Below, piece by piece: positions 25,449 to 35,200 of a DNA stretch of 64,000 nucleotides; the first letter of the stretch is position 1; each line of letters starts with the position of its first letter. The stretch comes from Ruegeria atlantica (lineage in GTDB: Bacteria > Pseudomonadota > Alphaproteobacteria > Rhodobacterales > Rhodobacteraceae), in contig NZ_WQBE01000001.1 in assembly GCF_013032005.1 (NCBI RefSeq), positions 1-64,000 on the forward strand, in the 5' to 3' direction. Below the pieces are notes generated by a model. The model made no database searches. It saw only the letters and a list, made by a program, of their open reading frames with translations, and was not told where the DNA came from. A program made the translations under genes and the position numbers.

Positions 25449-26546
25449 TCAGTTGCCCTGATTGCGCGCCTCTAGCCGTTCCAGGTTGACAACAGTCGAC
25501 AGCATCAGCCGGTCGTGGCTCCAATCCTCGGTCTGTTGGATCGAAGCGGCACCGAGGCCCAGCACCAGTGCAAACAAGATGGTCAGGCCTAGGAACATGA
25601 ACGGCATAGATGAGTTAACCGAAGGCGCATCGGCCAGGGCGATTACGCGTTGCCGCAGAACCCGCTTAGCTTTGCCTCCCGTAACCAGAGCAACATTCAG
25701 CACACGCGGGCTGCCGCGCACAACTGTTCGGGCGCAATAGTCCAAAAGACAGCTGGTGTAGTCCTGCGTGTCGATGCCTTTGCGGGCAACGACCGATTGA
25801 TCACAGGCCAACTCACGCAGGCGGTCGAACTGGTATTTCAAGACCAGATAGGCGGGGTTCCAGAACAGAAGGGGGCGCAGCAGTTCGAACCCCAGCTCCC
25901 ACTCTACATCACCGGCGCGGATGTGTTGCAGCTCATGCGCAAGGGCAAAGCGCATTTCGTGCGGGGAATCCAGCAGATGGCTGGGCAGCACTACATGGCG
26001 TCGACGCAGGCCGCGTACAGCAAAGGGAACGGCGATGCGGTCGGACAGGCGGATGTCCACCTTGGCAGAGCGTCGCCAAAGAAAGCTGGTGTTCACTGTC
26101 TCGCGGATCGACAGCCCGTCGCGGAAGGCGCGCAGGGTATAAATCAACGCTGCCAGCGCCAGCAGCGCAAGGATCACCAAAACAACGGGGTGATCCCCAC
26201 TGAACAACACATCGACCCAACGCTGGCGTGTGTTCAGCAAGGCTTCGAACTGGGTGGCTGGCATGGCAATGTCACCACGCAGATAAGCCGCCACGGCGAT
26301 GTCACCGATGGCTACAGTGCCTTTTGCCGGGGTGTGAGTGGCCAGCACGGACACACCCAATGCCAGAACGGGGCTGAGGACGACGCACAGGCAAAGCGCC
26401 TTGAGCGCGCGCAGTTGCGCCACAAATCCGTGGCTGAAGGATGTTCTGGACAGAATGCCTCGGGCTGCCAGCCACACAAGCGCGGCTAACCCAAGGACCA
26501 GATTCAATTCCAGATACGCGTCGAGAACCGGTTTAACCGCTGTCAT
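25449..26546 (-). CDS. M56-family (BlaR1-like) membrane metallopeptidase
   Basis: A 365-residue membrane protein with N-terminal transmembrane segments, a cytoplasmic zinc-peptidase domain with HELQH at 204-208, and the downstream ELACDQSVV motif providing a further zinc ligand. It lacks the large C-terminal penicillin-binding sensor domain of true BlaR1. It overlaps the BlaI-like repressor gene by 14 bp, so the two form a signalling pair in which the peptidase would cleave the repressor. No beta-lactamase gene is nearby, so the signal and target genes are unknown. Confidence 0.88.
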   Translation of the reverse strand: MTAVKPVLDAYLELNLVLGLAALVWLAARGILSRTSFSHGFVAQLRALKALCLCVVLSPVLALGVSVLATHTPAKGTVAIGDIAVAAYLRGDIAMPATQFEALLNTRQRWVDVLFSGDHPVVLVILALLALAALIYTLRAFRDGLSIRETVNTSFLWRRSAKVDIRLSDRIAVPFAVRGLRRRHVVLPSHLLDSPHEMRFALAHELQHIRAGDVEWELGFELLRPLLFWNPAYLVLKYQFDRLRELACDQSVVARKGIDTQDYTSCLLDYCARTVVRGSPRVLNVALVTGGKAKRVLRQRVIALADAPSVNSSMPFMFLGLTILFALVLGLGAASIQQTEDWSHDRLMLSTVVNLERLEARNQGN

Positions 26547-26946
26547 TTTGCAGTCTCCTCTCTACCAGTGCTCGAATTTCCTCCAGATCGGCTTCGCTGA
26601 GCCCTGCGTCGTCAACCAAACGCGCGACCAGTGTGGCGGGCGTGTCGTCGAACAGGGTCCGCGACAGGTTTTGCAGCGACCGCGCCTGATATCTGTCCTT
26701 CTCCAGCAGCGGCGTATAGATCAGCGTCTTTCCATCCTTGCGGCTTTCGACAAATCCTTTTTCATCGAGAATACGCAGGATGGTGGCGCCAGATGTATAA
26801 GCCAGATTGCGTTCGGCTGGCAGGCGATCAAGCACGTCACGGACCGAGCCCTGACCCAGCGCCCAGAGCTCGTTCATGAACTCAAGTTCTACTTCGGTCA
26901 GCAGGTTTGTTGTTTTTTTCTTTCGCATCGGTCTTTCGTGTCGCAT
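26533..26946 (-). CDS. BlaI/MecI/CopY-type transcriptional repressor
   Basis: A 137-residue winged-helix repressor: LLTEVELEFMNELWALGQGSVRDVLDRLPAERNLAYTSGATILRILDEKGFV is the typical DNA-binding domain, followed by a dimerisation helix. The ATG at 26928 (MRKKKTT) is an equally plausible start. The gene overlaps the M56 gene, which gives the classic BlaI-BlaR1-like pair. Family members are inactivated by cleavage in the middle of the protein. Its operator was not located. Confidence 0.87.
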   Translation of the reverse strand: MRHERPMRKKKTTNLLTEVELEFMNELWALGQGSVRDVLDRLPAERNLAYTSGATILRILDEKGFVESRKDGKTLIYTPLLEKDRYQARSLQNLSRTLFDDTPATLVARLVDDAGLSEADLEEIRALVERRLQNDSG

Positions 26947-26994
26947 TTTTTAGTATGCCTGACAGACAAGCATCCTTTCGCTGTTTCGCAAAGC

Positions 26995-27411
26995 TTAAAC
27001 TTTCCAGAAGACGAAGATGCCCCAGCCGACGGACAGAAAAAGTGGTGTCCAGACCGGCTGACCCACCAGACCAAGCCAGGCCAGAAAGATATAAGCTGAT
27101 CCCAGCAGGGTGATGAACAGCCGGTCGCCCAGCGTGGTTGTCAGGCCTAAAACACCCCGTCGTTCGATGCCGTCGCGGTACTTGAAACCTTCGAGAACGC
27201 CGATCAGGGCAATGGCCGAAAAGATGCCTACGAATACGGCCAATGTGGCCGGGGTCCAGGCCATCCAGAAATCGGGCCACAGGGGTGCGGTCCAGGAAAA
27301 GCCCTTTTCCTCTTGCTGGCCGACATTGCCCCATCCGGCCTGAGCCTGTGCAAAAGCCGTCGAGGGCAGGAAGGGAAGGATGAGTAGCAATTTTCGCATT
27401 TCGAACCTCAT
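26995..27411 (-). CDS. glpU: GlpU-like DUF2160 membrane protein of glycerol ABC transporter
   Basis: A 138-residue membrane protein with a signal-like N-terminus (LLLILPFLPSTAFAQA) and three further hydrophobic segments, including AWTPATLAVFVGIFSAIALIGVLEGF and a tryptophan-rich end. DUF2160 proteins are the small membrane component found in GlpSTPQV-type glycerol importers of Rhizobium leguminosarum and relatives. It is the last gene of the operon and overlaps glpQ by 4 bp. Its exact role in transport is not established. Confidence 0.8.
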   Translation of the reverse strand: MRFEMRKLLLILPFLPSTAFAQAQAGWGNVGQQEEKGFSWTAPLWPDFWMAWTPATLAVFVGIFSAIALIGVLEGFKYRDGIERRGVLGLTTTLGDRLFITLLGSAYIFLAWLGLVGQPVWTPLFLSVGWGIFVFWKV

Positions 27412-28205
27412 ACACGACCCATCGCGAAACCACGCGCGATGTAGTTGCGGACAAACCAGATGACGATGGCGCCAGGGATGATGGTGAGCGTTCCGGCGGC
27501 GGCCAGCAGGCCCAACTCATACCCCGCGCTGGACGCGGTGCGGGTCATCACGGCTGCGATAGGTTTGGCCTCGACCGCGGTCAGGGTTTTGGCCAGCAGC
27601 ATCTCAACCCATGAGAACATGAAGCAAAAGAACGCCGCGACGCCCACGCCCGCTTTGATGTTAGGCAGGAAGATGGTCACGAAGAAACGCGGGAAGGAAT
27701 AGCCATCGACATAGGCCGTCTCATCCAGTTCCTTCGGGATGCCACGCATGAAGCCTTCCAGAATCCAAACCGCCAGCGGCACGTTGAACAGGGTGTGGGC
27801 CAGCGCCACGGCCAGATACGTGTCGAACAGGTGGATCGACGAATAAAGCTGGAAGAACGGCAGGGCGAAGACCGCCGCTGGGGCCATACGGTTGGTCAGC
27901 AGCCAGAAGAACAGCTGTTTGTCACCCAGAAACCGATAGCGCGAGAACGCATAGGCTGCAGGCAAAGCCACGCAGACAGAAAGAACCGTGTTCAGAGTCA
28001 CATAGGTGATCGAGTTGATGTAGCCCCAATACCATGTTGGATCAGTGAAGATGGTGATGTAATTTTCCAACGTAAAAGTCTGGGGAAACAGGGAAAAGCC
28101 CGACAGGATCTCATTCGTGGTCTTAAAGGACATCGCCACCAGCCAATAGATCGGCAGCATCAGGAACGCGATATAGAGGATCGGGATGATGGAACGCTTT
28201 TTCAT
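27408..28205 (-). CDS. glpQ: Glycerol ABC transporter permease GlpQ
   Basis: A 265-residue MalG-type permease with six predicted membrane spans. The EAA coupling motif appears as PKELDETAYVDGYSFPRFF in the last cytoplasmic loop. It overlaps glpP and glpU by 4 bp each, which implies translational coupling. With GlpP it would form the inner-membrane channel. Identification as glycerol-specific rests on the whole operon (large binding protein, DUF2160, two distinct ATPases). Confidence 0.85.
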   Translation of the reverse strand: MKKRSIIPILYIAFLMLPIYWLVAMSFKTTNEILSGFSLFPQTFTLENYITIFTDPTWYWGYINSITYVTLNTVLSVCVALPAAYAFSRYRFLGDKQLFFWLLTNRMAPAAVFALPFFQLYSSIHLFDTYLAVALAHTLFNVPLAVWILEGFMRGIPKELDETAYVDGYSFPRFFVTIFLPNIKAGVGVAAFFCFMFSWVEMLLAKTLTAVEAKPIAAVMTRTASSAGYELGLLAAAGTLTIIPGAIVIWFVRNYIARGFAMGRV

Positions 28206-29065
28206 TCTGCGTCATCCTTTGTCATCAGAGTGTAGAATAGCCACGACACAAGCAGCGTGATGGCGAAATAGATCAGGCTCATCGCGGCCGCAGGACCAAG
28301 GTCAAACTGCCCCAGCGCGATCTTCACAAGGTCGATCGAAAGCAAGGTGGTCGAGTTGCCGGGGCCGCCGCCGGTCAGAACGAATGGCTCGGTGTAGATG
28401 TTGAAACTATCCATGAACCGCAACAAGACTGCGATGGTCAGAACCGTTTTCATCTTGGGCAACTGGATATAGCGGAACACCGACCACGGGGTGGCACCGT
28501 CGATCTTGGCCGCTTGGTAGTACGCATCAGGGATCGACACGAGCCCCGCATAGCACAGCAAGACTACCAGCGAGGTCCAGTGCCAGACATCCATGACGAC
28601 GACAGTGATCCAAGCCGAGATTGGCTGTTGGGTCATGTCATAATTGATGCCCAAAACGTCATTCAGAAAGTAACCCAGCAGGCCGATCTGGGGCAGGGTG
28701 AAGATATTCCACATCGAGCCGACCACATTCCACGGGATCAGCATCGGTAGCGCCATAAGCACCAGACAAACCGGCACCCAGAACCCTTTGCGTGGCATCG
28801 ACAGGGCCACGATGATACCCAGCGGGACCTCGATGATCAGGATCAGGAAGGTGAACAGAAACTGCCGCCCCAGTGCGGCCTGGAATCGGTCAGATCGCAG
28901 GATTTGTTCAAACCAACCAAGACCTTCCCAGAAGAACTGATTGTTGCCGAAGGTTTCCTGCACCGAGTAGTTGACCACGGTCATCATCGGCACCAGCGCG
29001 TTGAACGCGACCAGCGCCAGAACGGGCAAGACAAAGAACCATGCCTTTTGGTTTTCGGTTCTCAT
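28202..29065 (-). CDS. glpP: Glycerol ABC transporter permease GlpP
   Basis: A 287-residue MalF-type permease with six hydrophobic segments. The EAA loop reads SIPDAYYQAAKIDGATPWSVFRYIQLP. The N-terminus has NQKAWFFVLPVLALVAFNALVPMM, typical of sugar/polyol permeases. Overlaps of 4 bp with glpT and glpQ place it in a single transcript from glpV. Confidence 0.87.
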   Translation of the reverse strand: MRTENQKAWFFVLPVLALVAFNALVPMMTVVNYSVQETFGNNQFFWEGLGWFEQILRSDRFQAALGRQFLFTFLILIIEVPLGIIVALSMPRKGFWVPVCLVLMALPMLIPWNVVGSMWNIFTLPQIGLLGYFLNDVLGINYDMTQQPISAWITVVVMDVWHWTSLVVLLCYAGLVSIPDAYYQAAKIDGATPWSVFRYIQLPKMKTVLTIAVLLRFMDSFNIYTEPFVLTGGGPGNSTTLLSIDLVKIALGQFDLGPAAAMSLIYFAITLLVSWLFYTLMTKDDAE

Positions 29066-30138
29066 TGCACCCGCTCCTCGGTTGCGATCCAGCCGTCACG
29101 ATAGACGCGGGATTGTTCAGGTTTGAATTGCAGAAAGACTTGTGATCCGGGCTCGGGTACACTGTGTTCGGTCACAGCCTTAAGGGCCGTGTTCCCGACC
29201 ATCGCACTGACAACAAAGTGGCGGCCGATATCGGCCACTTTGGTCACATGCGCCGGGATGCCGGTGTCCCCAAAACCCACATACTCAGGGCGGATTCCCA
29301 AGTGTGTACGGCCTCCGTCACCAAGGGTGGGACCTTCCAGCATCACCTCGTGGCCTTCGAACACGGCGCGGTCGCCTTTGGCCTCGCAGGGCAGGACATT
29401 CATACCGGGTGAACCTATAAAGTGTCCGACAAATGTGTGCTGGGGGCGTTCAAACAGTTCGACCGGAGTGCCGATCTGAACCACTTCGCCTTCCTGCATT
29501 ACGACGACTTCGTCCGCGAAAGTCAGCGCCTCGGTCTGGTCGTGGGTCACATAGATCATCGTGGCTTGCACGCGCTGGTGCAGTTCTTTCAGCTTTGACC
29601 GAAGTTTCCATTTCAGATGCGGGTCGATCACCGTAAGGGGTTCGTCAAACATCACCGCGTTTACATCATCGCGCACAAGACCGCGCCCCATCGAGATTTT
29701 CTGCTTGTTATCCGGGCTCAGACCCGATGCACGGGTGTTCAGCATATCCGTCACATCCAGCATCTCGGCAATCTCATCGACCCGACGTTTGATCGTTGTG
29801 GCATCGACGCCCCGGTTTTTCAGGGGGAAGGCAAGGTTTTCGCCCACCGTCATCGTGTCGTAGATCACCGGGAACTGGAACACCTGCGCAATGTTGCGTT
29901 GATCGGGGGGCAGGGTGGTGACGTCGCGGTCATCGAACAGAATCTGCCCCTCGGACGGCGTCAACAGACCCGAGATGATGTTCAGCAGAGTGGACTTGCC
30001 GCAGCCCGACGGGCCGAGCAGCGCGTAGGCCCCACCATCGCGCCAGGTCACATCGATTTCCTTCAGCGCGTAATCTTCCGGGCCTTTTGGCGTTGGCATA
30101 TAGCTGTGTCGTAGGTTTGAAAGTTTGATCTGTGCCAT
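29062..30138 (-). CDS. glpT: Glycerol ABC transporter ATPase GlpT, atypical signature loop
   Basis: A 358-residue CUT1-type ATPase with a C-terminal TOBE-like regulatory domain. Walker A is GPSGCGKST (42-50), Q-loop VFQFPVIYD and Walker B AVMFDEP (161-167), with an H-loop in YVTHDQTEAL. The ABC signature, normally LSGGQ, is LSPDNKQ at 140-146. This suggests one degenerate nucleotide site in the heterodimer with GlpS, whose signature is canonical. That is an inference from the motifs. It overlaps glpP by 4 bp. Confidence 0.87.
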   Translation of the reverse strand: MAQIKLSNLRHSYMPTPKGPEDYALKEIDVTWRDGGAYALLGPSGCGKSTLLNIISGLLTPSEGQILFDDRDVTTLPPDQRNIAQVFQFPVIYDTMTVGENLAFPLKNRGVDATTIKRRVDEIAEMLDVTDMLNTRASGLSPDNKQKISMGRGLVRDDVNAVMFDEPLTVIDPHLKWKLRSKLKELHQRVQATMIYVTHDQTEALTFADEVVVMQEGEVVQIGTPVELFERPQHTFVGHFIGSPGMNVLPCEAKGDRAVFEGHEVMLEGPTLGDGGRTHLGIRPEYVGFGDTGIPAHVTKVADIGRHFVVSAMVGNTALKAVTEHSVPEPGSQVFLQFKPEQSRVYRDGWIATEERVQ

Positions 30139-30139
30139 G

Positions 30140-31189
30140 TCAGGCCACCCTTTTGCCGTCTTGGCCGAAATACCGGCAATGCGCCGGGTTCATGTAAAAG
30201 CTGTGATCCTCACCGACCTGATAGGGATGCACACCGGCAGCCAGCGAGACCCACGCTTCATCCCCATGTTGGAAATGCGCGCTGGAATCGGAACCGGACA
30301 GTTCGGTGACGATTACACGACCGGTCAGTTCCACATCTGCGTCCGAGGTGCGGACCGGGGTTACTCGGTGCGGACGCACAGCGACCATGTATTCTCCATC
30401 AGCCATATCCGTAACGGTCCAGCCGCCCCCGCCCGCCAGTTGCGCCTGAGCGCCAGTGACCGAGACTCGAGCTACATTGATTGGCGGGTCCGAGAACACC
30501 CTCGCAGCGGCGATGTTTTCGGGATTGCGATAGATATCAGCGGTTGGGCCGAACTGAGTAACGTGGCCGTCTTCCATCAGAGCGGTGTACCCACCTAACA
30601 GCAGGGCCTCTTCTGGTTCCGAGGTGGCATAGACCACGACGGCACCGCGACCTGCAAACAGGTCTGGTAATTGTTCGCGCAGCTCTTCGCGCAATTTGTA
30701 GTCAAGGTTCGCCAACGGTTCATCCAGGAACACGGCGCGGCTTTCTTTCGCGATGGCACGGGCCAGCGCGGTACGTTGTTGTTGCCCGCCCGACAGCTCA
30801 TGCGGGCGACGGTTAAGCATCGGGCGCAATTGCAGCAGATCGGCGGCCTCTTCCACGCGGCCCTCGATCTCGGATTGCGCCATACCAGCCACGCGCAGGG
30901 GCGAGGCGATATTGTCGAAAACACTCATATGCGGGTAGTTCACGAAGAACTGGTGTACCAAGCTGATCTGACGCTTTTGCGTGTTCAGCCGTGTCACATC
31001 CTGCCCATCCATCAGAACCTTGCCCGAGGCGATCGGGTCCAGCCCGGCCATCATCTTGATCAGAGAGGTCTTGCCCGAGCCCGTCGCGCCTAACAGCACG
31101 TTGAAATGGCCCGTTTGCAGTGTCAGGTTGGTGGGTTTGATATGGATGACGTTGCCAACGCGTTTCGTGGCATCTTGAAGTTCAATCAT
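30140..31189 (-). CDS. glpS: Glycerol ABC transporter ATPase GlpS
   Basis: A 349-residue ATPase with Walker A GATGSGKTS (34-42), a canonical LSGGQQQR signature, Walker B AVFLDEPLANLD and a C-terminal TOBE domain. I chose the ATG at 31189 (MIELQDATKR) because upstream residues are nonhomologous and proline-rich. It lies 1 bp from glpT. Two different ATPases in one operon is characteristic of the GlpSTPQV glycerol importer. The Walker B aspartate and catalytic Glu are intact, unlike the partner's signature loop. Confidence 0.86.
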   Translation of the reverse strand: MIELQDATKRVGNVIHIKPTNLTLQTGHFNVLLGATGSGKTSLIKMMAGLDPIASGKVLMDGQDVTRLNTQKRQISLVHQFFVNYPHMSVFDNIASPLRVAGMAQSEIEGRVEEAADLLQLRPMLNRRPHELSGGQQQRTALARAIAKESRAVFLDEPLANLDYKLREELREQLPDLFAGRGAVVVYATSEPEEALLLGGYTALMEDGHVTQFGPTADIYRNPENIAAARVFSDPPINVARVSVTGAQAQLAGGGGWTVTDMADGEYMVAVRPHRVTPVRTSDADVELTGRVIVTELSGSDSSAHFQHGDEAWVSLAAGVHPYQVGEDHSFYMNPAHCRYFGQDGKRVA

Positions 31190-31272
31190 GTCCGTGAGTT
31201 CCGGTCCTTCAGTGCATCGCACTGGTCTTTGGGGTGGGGATGCCTGAACCGGCACCCCCGGGTTTCAATGGT

Positions 31273-33012
<1,740 letters not shown>

Positions 33013-33086
33013 CTGTCTCCTCCCAAAAATTATGGTTGTCCGGCGCTAACCGGATGACCGACAGCATCAGCGATTTTCTGCGCACC

Positions 33087-33106
33087 TGTCAAACTAAATT
33101 TTTAGT
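33087..33106 (-). promoter_or_regulatory. Candidate -35 box and overlapping operator for glpV
   Basis: On the minus strand TTGACA (33092-33087) follows directly after the palindrome ACTAAA-TT-TTTAGT at 33093-33106, about 75 bp upstream of glpV. The arrangement fits a repressor site abutting a -35 box. I did not find a matching clear -10 element, so this is tentative. Confidence 0.4.
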
Positions 33107-33168
33107 AAATGAAAATTCCGCCGGTTTCGAAGGGTTGATTTATCCTCGGTTGCCAATTTCTGAATTCG

Positions 33169-33187
33169 TTGTAAGCTGTCCTTACAA
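33169..33187 (+). promoter_or_regulatory. Inverted repeat TTGTAAG-N5-CTTACAA upstream of V-ATPase operon
   Basis: Perfect 7-bp arms with a 5-nt spacer lie about 70 bp upstream of the first ATPase gene in the divergent gap. It could bind a dimeric regulator of the ATPase operon. No factor is assigned. Confidence 0.4.
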
Positions 33188-33255
33188 TTACAAAAAATGC
33201 CACTGACCACCGTGGCGAATTTACTGAAAATCTCTTTGACGCATGAGGGTAAGTG

Positions 33256-34617
33256 ATGTCCCGAAGCCTGTTGAAGTACACGCGTGTTCTGGAAATTGTC
33301 GGTGACACGATCAAGGTTCGGGTGCCGATTGATGGCGCGCGCGACCCAGCTGTTCGCTTCAACGATCTGGCGGTGATCGAGACGGTGGATGGCCGCAAAA
33401 CTCTGGCTCAGGCGATCTTAATTGATCGGGACGTGGTGACGTTGCAGGTGTTCTCGGGCACCAAGGGCATATCCACCGAGGCGACGGCGACCTTTCTTGG
33501 CCACCCAATGCAGACGCCCTATTCGGCCAACATTTTGGGGCGCGTGTTCGACGGGGCGGGGGTGGCGATCGACGGCGGACCCGACCTGACTGCCGAGCCG
33601 CGCATCGACATCGGTGGTCCGACCGTAAACCCGGACGAGCGTGCGGTTCCCAACAAGATGATCCGCACGGATGTGCCGATGATCGACGTGTTCAACACGC
33701 TTGTCGAAAGCCAGAAAATCCCGATTTTCTCGGTCTCAGGTGAGCCGTTCAACGCCTTTCTCAGCCGAATCGGTATTCAGGCGGATGCCGATATCGTGGT
33801 GTTCGGCGGGCTGGGATTGATCTTTGATGACTATTACACGTTCCGCACCTCCTTTGAGGATGCGGGCGTGTTCTCGCGCACCGTGATGTTCGTCAATCAG
33901 GCGATGGACCCTCTAGTCGAACGCTTATTGGTGCCGGATATGGCATTGGCCGTGGCCGAGAAATTTGCGGTGGAAGAGGGCAAGCGCGTGCTGGTTCTGA
34001 TGACTGACATGACCGCTTTCGCCGATGCGATGAAAGAAGTGGGGATCAGTCAGGAACGCGTTCCATCGCAACGCGGATATATGGGTGACCTCTATTCGCA
34101 GTTGGCGCGCCGGTACGAAAAGGCGTGTGATTACGCCAAGGGCGGGTCGGTCACCGTGTTGACCGTGACGACAATGCCAGGCAATGACGTGACCCATCCG
34201 GTGCCGGACAACACGGGCTATATCACCGAAGGCCAGATTTACCTGCATTCGGGTGTGATCGACCCGTTCGGCAGCCTGTCGCGCCTCAAGCAGAACGTAG
34301 TTGGTAAGACGACCCGCGAAGACCACGGGCAGATTATGAACACGATGATCCGGTTTTATTCGGAAAGCCGGGACGCCGCGCAGAAGCAGGCGATGGCGTT
34401 TGACCTGTCGGATTACGATCACCAACTGCTGAAGTTTGGCGCGCTGTTCCGTAAGCGTTTCATGGATATCAAGTGCTCGATCCCGCTGGAGGATGCGCTT
34501 GATCTGGGCTGGAAAACCCTGGCTGAGTGTTTTGCCCCAGAACAATTGCTGATGAAGCAATCTCTGGTCGACAAATATTTCCCAAAGGATGCCGATGGCG
34601 CGGTTGCAGCTGAATAA
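33256..34617 (+). CDS. atpB: V/A-type ATPase subunit B
   Basis: A 453-residue noncatalytic subunit of the V1/A1 hexamer. FSVSGEPFNAFLSRIGIQAD replaces the Walker A P-loop region, as expected for B subunits, and it most resembles the chlamydial type. QRGYMGDLYSQLARRYEKA is the conserved B-subunit arginine-finger segment. GAGG at 33246-33249 favours ATG 33256 over GTG 33253. It is the first gene of the B-D-I-K-E-X-A operon. The long C-terminal helical region is intact. Confidence 0.93.
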   Translation: MSRSLLKYTRVLEIVGDTIKVRVPIDGARDPAVRFNDLAVIETVDGRKTLAQAILIDRDVVTLQVFSGTKGISTEATATFLGHPMQTPYSANILGRVFDGAGVAIDGGPDLTAEPRIDIGGPTVNPDERAVPNKMIRTDVPMIDVFNTLVESQKIPIFSVSGEPFNAFLSRIGIQADADIVVFGGLGLIFDDYYTFRTSFEDAGVFSRTVMFVNQAMDPLVERLLVPDMALAVAEKFAVEEGKRVLVLMTDMTAFADAMKEVGISQERVPSQRGYMGDLYSQLARRYEKACDYAKGGSVTVLTVTTMPGNDVTHPVPDNTGYITEGQIYLHSGVIDPFGSLSRLKQNVVGKTTREDHGQIMNTMIRFYSESRDAAQKQAMAFDLSDYDHQLLKFGALFRKRFMDIKCSIPLEDALDLGWKTLAECFAPEQLLMKQSLVDKYFPKDADGAVAAE

Positions 34618-35200
34618 ATCGTCGTTCGCCCGCGAGCAGACGCAGCTGAAAAGCTATGAGCGGTTCCTGCCGTCACTGGACCTCAAGCGCCAGCAATTGA
34701 TGGCGGAACGTGTGAAAGCCCGTGAGGAGGTGAGGCGGCTGGAGGACGAGGTGCAAGAGCTGGCCCAGCAGGTGGGGGCAAAGCTGCCAATGCTGGCACA
34801 GCAAAGCATCGATCTGGACGGGCTGGTGGAACTGAAAGACTACAGGGTCAAAGAGGTCAACGTGGTGGGCGTCAAGGTGCCTGATCTGGACCGGATCGAG
34901 GTTGCTGTGCGCCCTTATTCGCTGTTGGCAAAACCCCATTGGGTGGATGCCGCGGCGCAGTTGCTGCATGATATGATCGAGGCGCGCCTGCGGGTCAAAG
35001 TGGCCGAAGAGCGGGTCAGGATTTTCGACAAGGCCGTTGCCACGATCACGCAGCGGGTGAACCTGTTCGAAAAGGTTCTGATCCCGCGCGCCAAGGCCAA
35101 TATCAAGAAGATCCGCATCTACCTGAGTGATGAGCAGATGCAGGCCGTCGTCCGCTCGAAAATCTCCAAGCGTAAACATGCGCAAGAGGCGGCGTCATGA
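34595..35200 (+). CDS. atpD: V/A-type ATPase subunit D (central stalk)
   Basis: A 201-residue subunit that forms the coiled-coil rotor stalk. Helical heptad segments are obvious at both ends (LKSYERFLPSLDLKRQQLMAERVKAREEVRRLE and LFEKVLIPRAKANIKKI). The start at ATG 34595 has AAAGGA 5 nt upstream; its 5' end overlaps the end of subunit B by 23 bp. It ends overlapping subunit I (ATGA). Confidence 0.92.
   Translation: MARLQLNKSSFAREQTQLKSYERFLPSLDLKRQQLMAERVKAREEVRRLEDEVQELAQQVGAKLPMLAQQSIDLDGLVELKDYRVKEVNVVGVKVPDLDRIEVAVRPYSLLAKPHWVDAAAQLLHDMIEARLRVKVAEERVRIFDKAVATITQRVNLFEKVLIPRAKANIKKIRIYLSDEQMQAVVRSKISKRKHAQEAAS

Noticed and set aside
25650..26489. 279-codon plus-strand open frame
   Set aside because: Antisense to the M56 peptidase gene, which has HELQH and a conserved operon partner.
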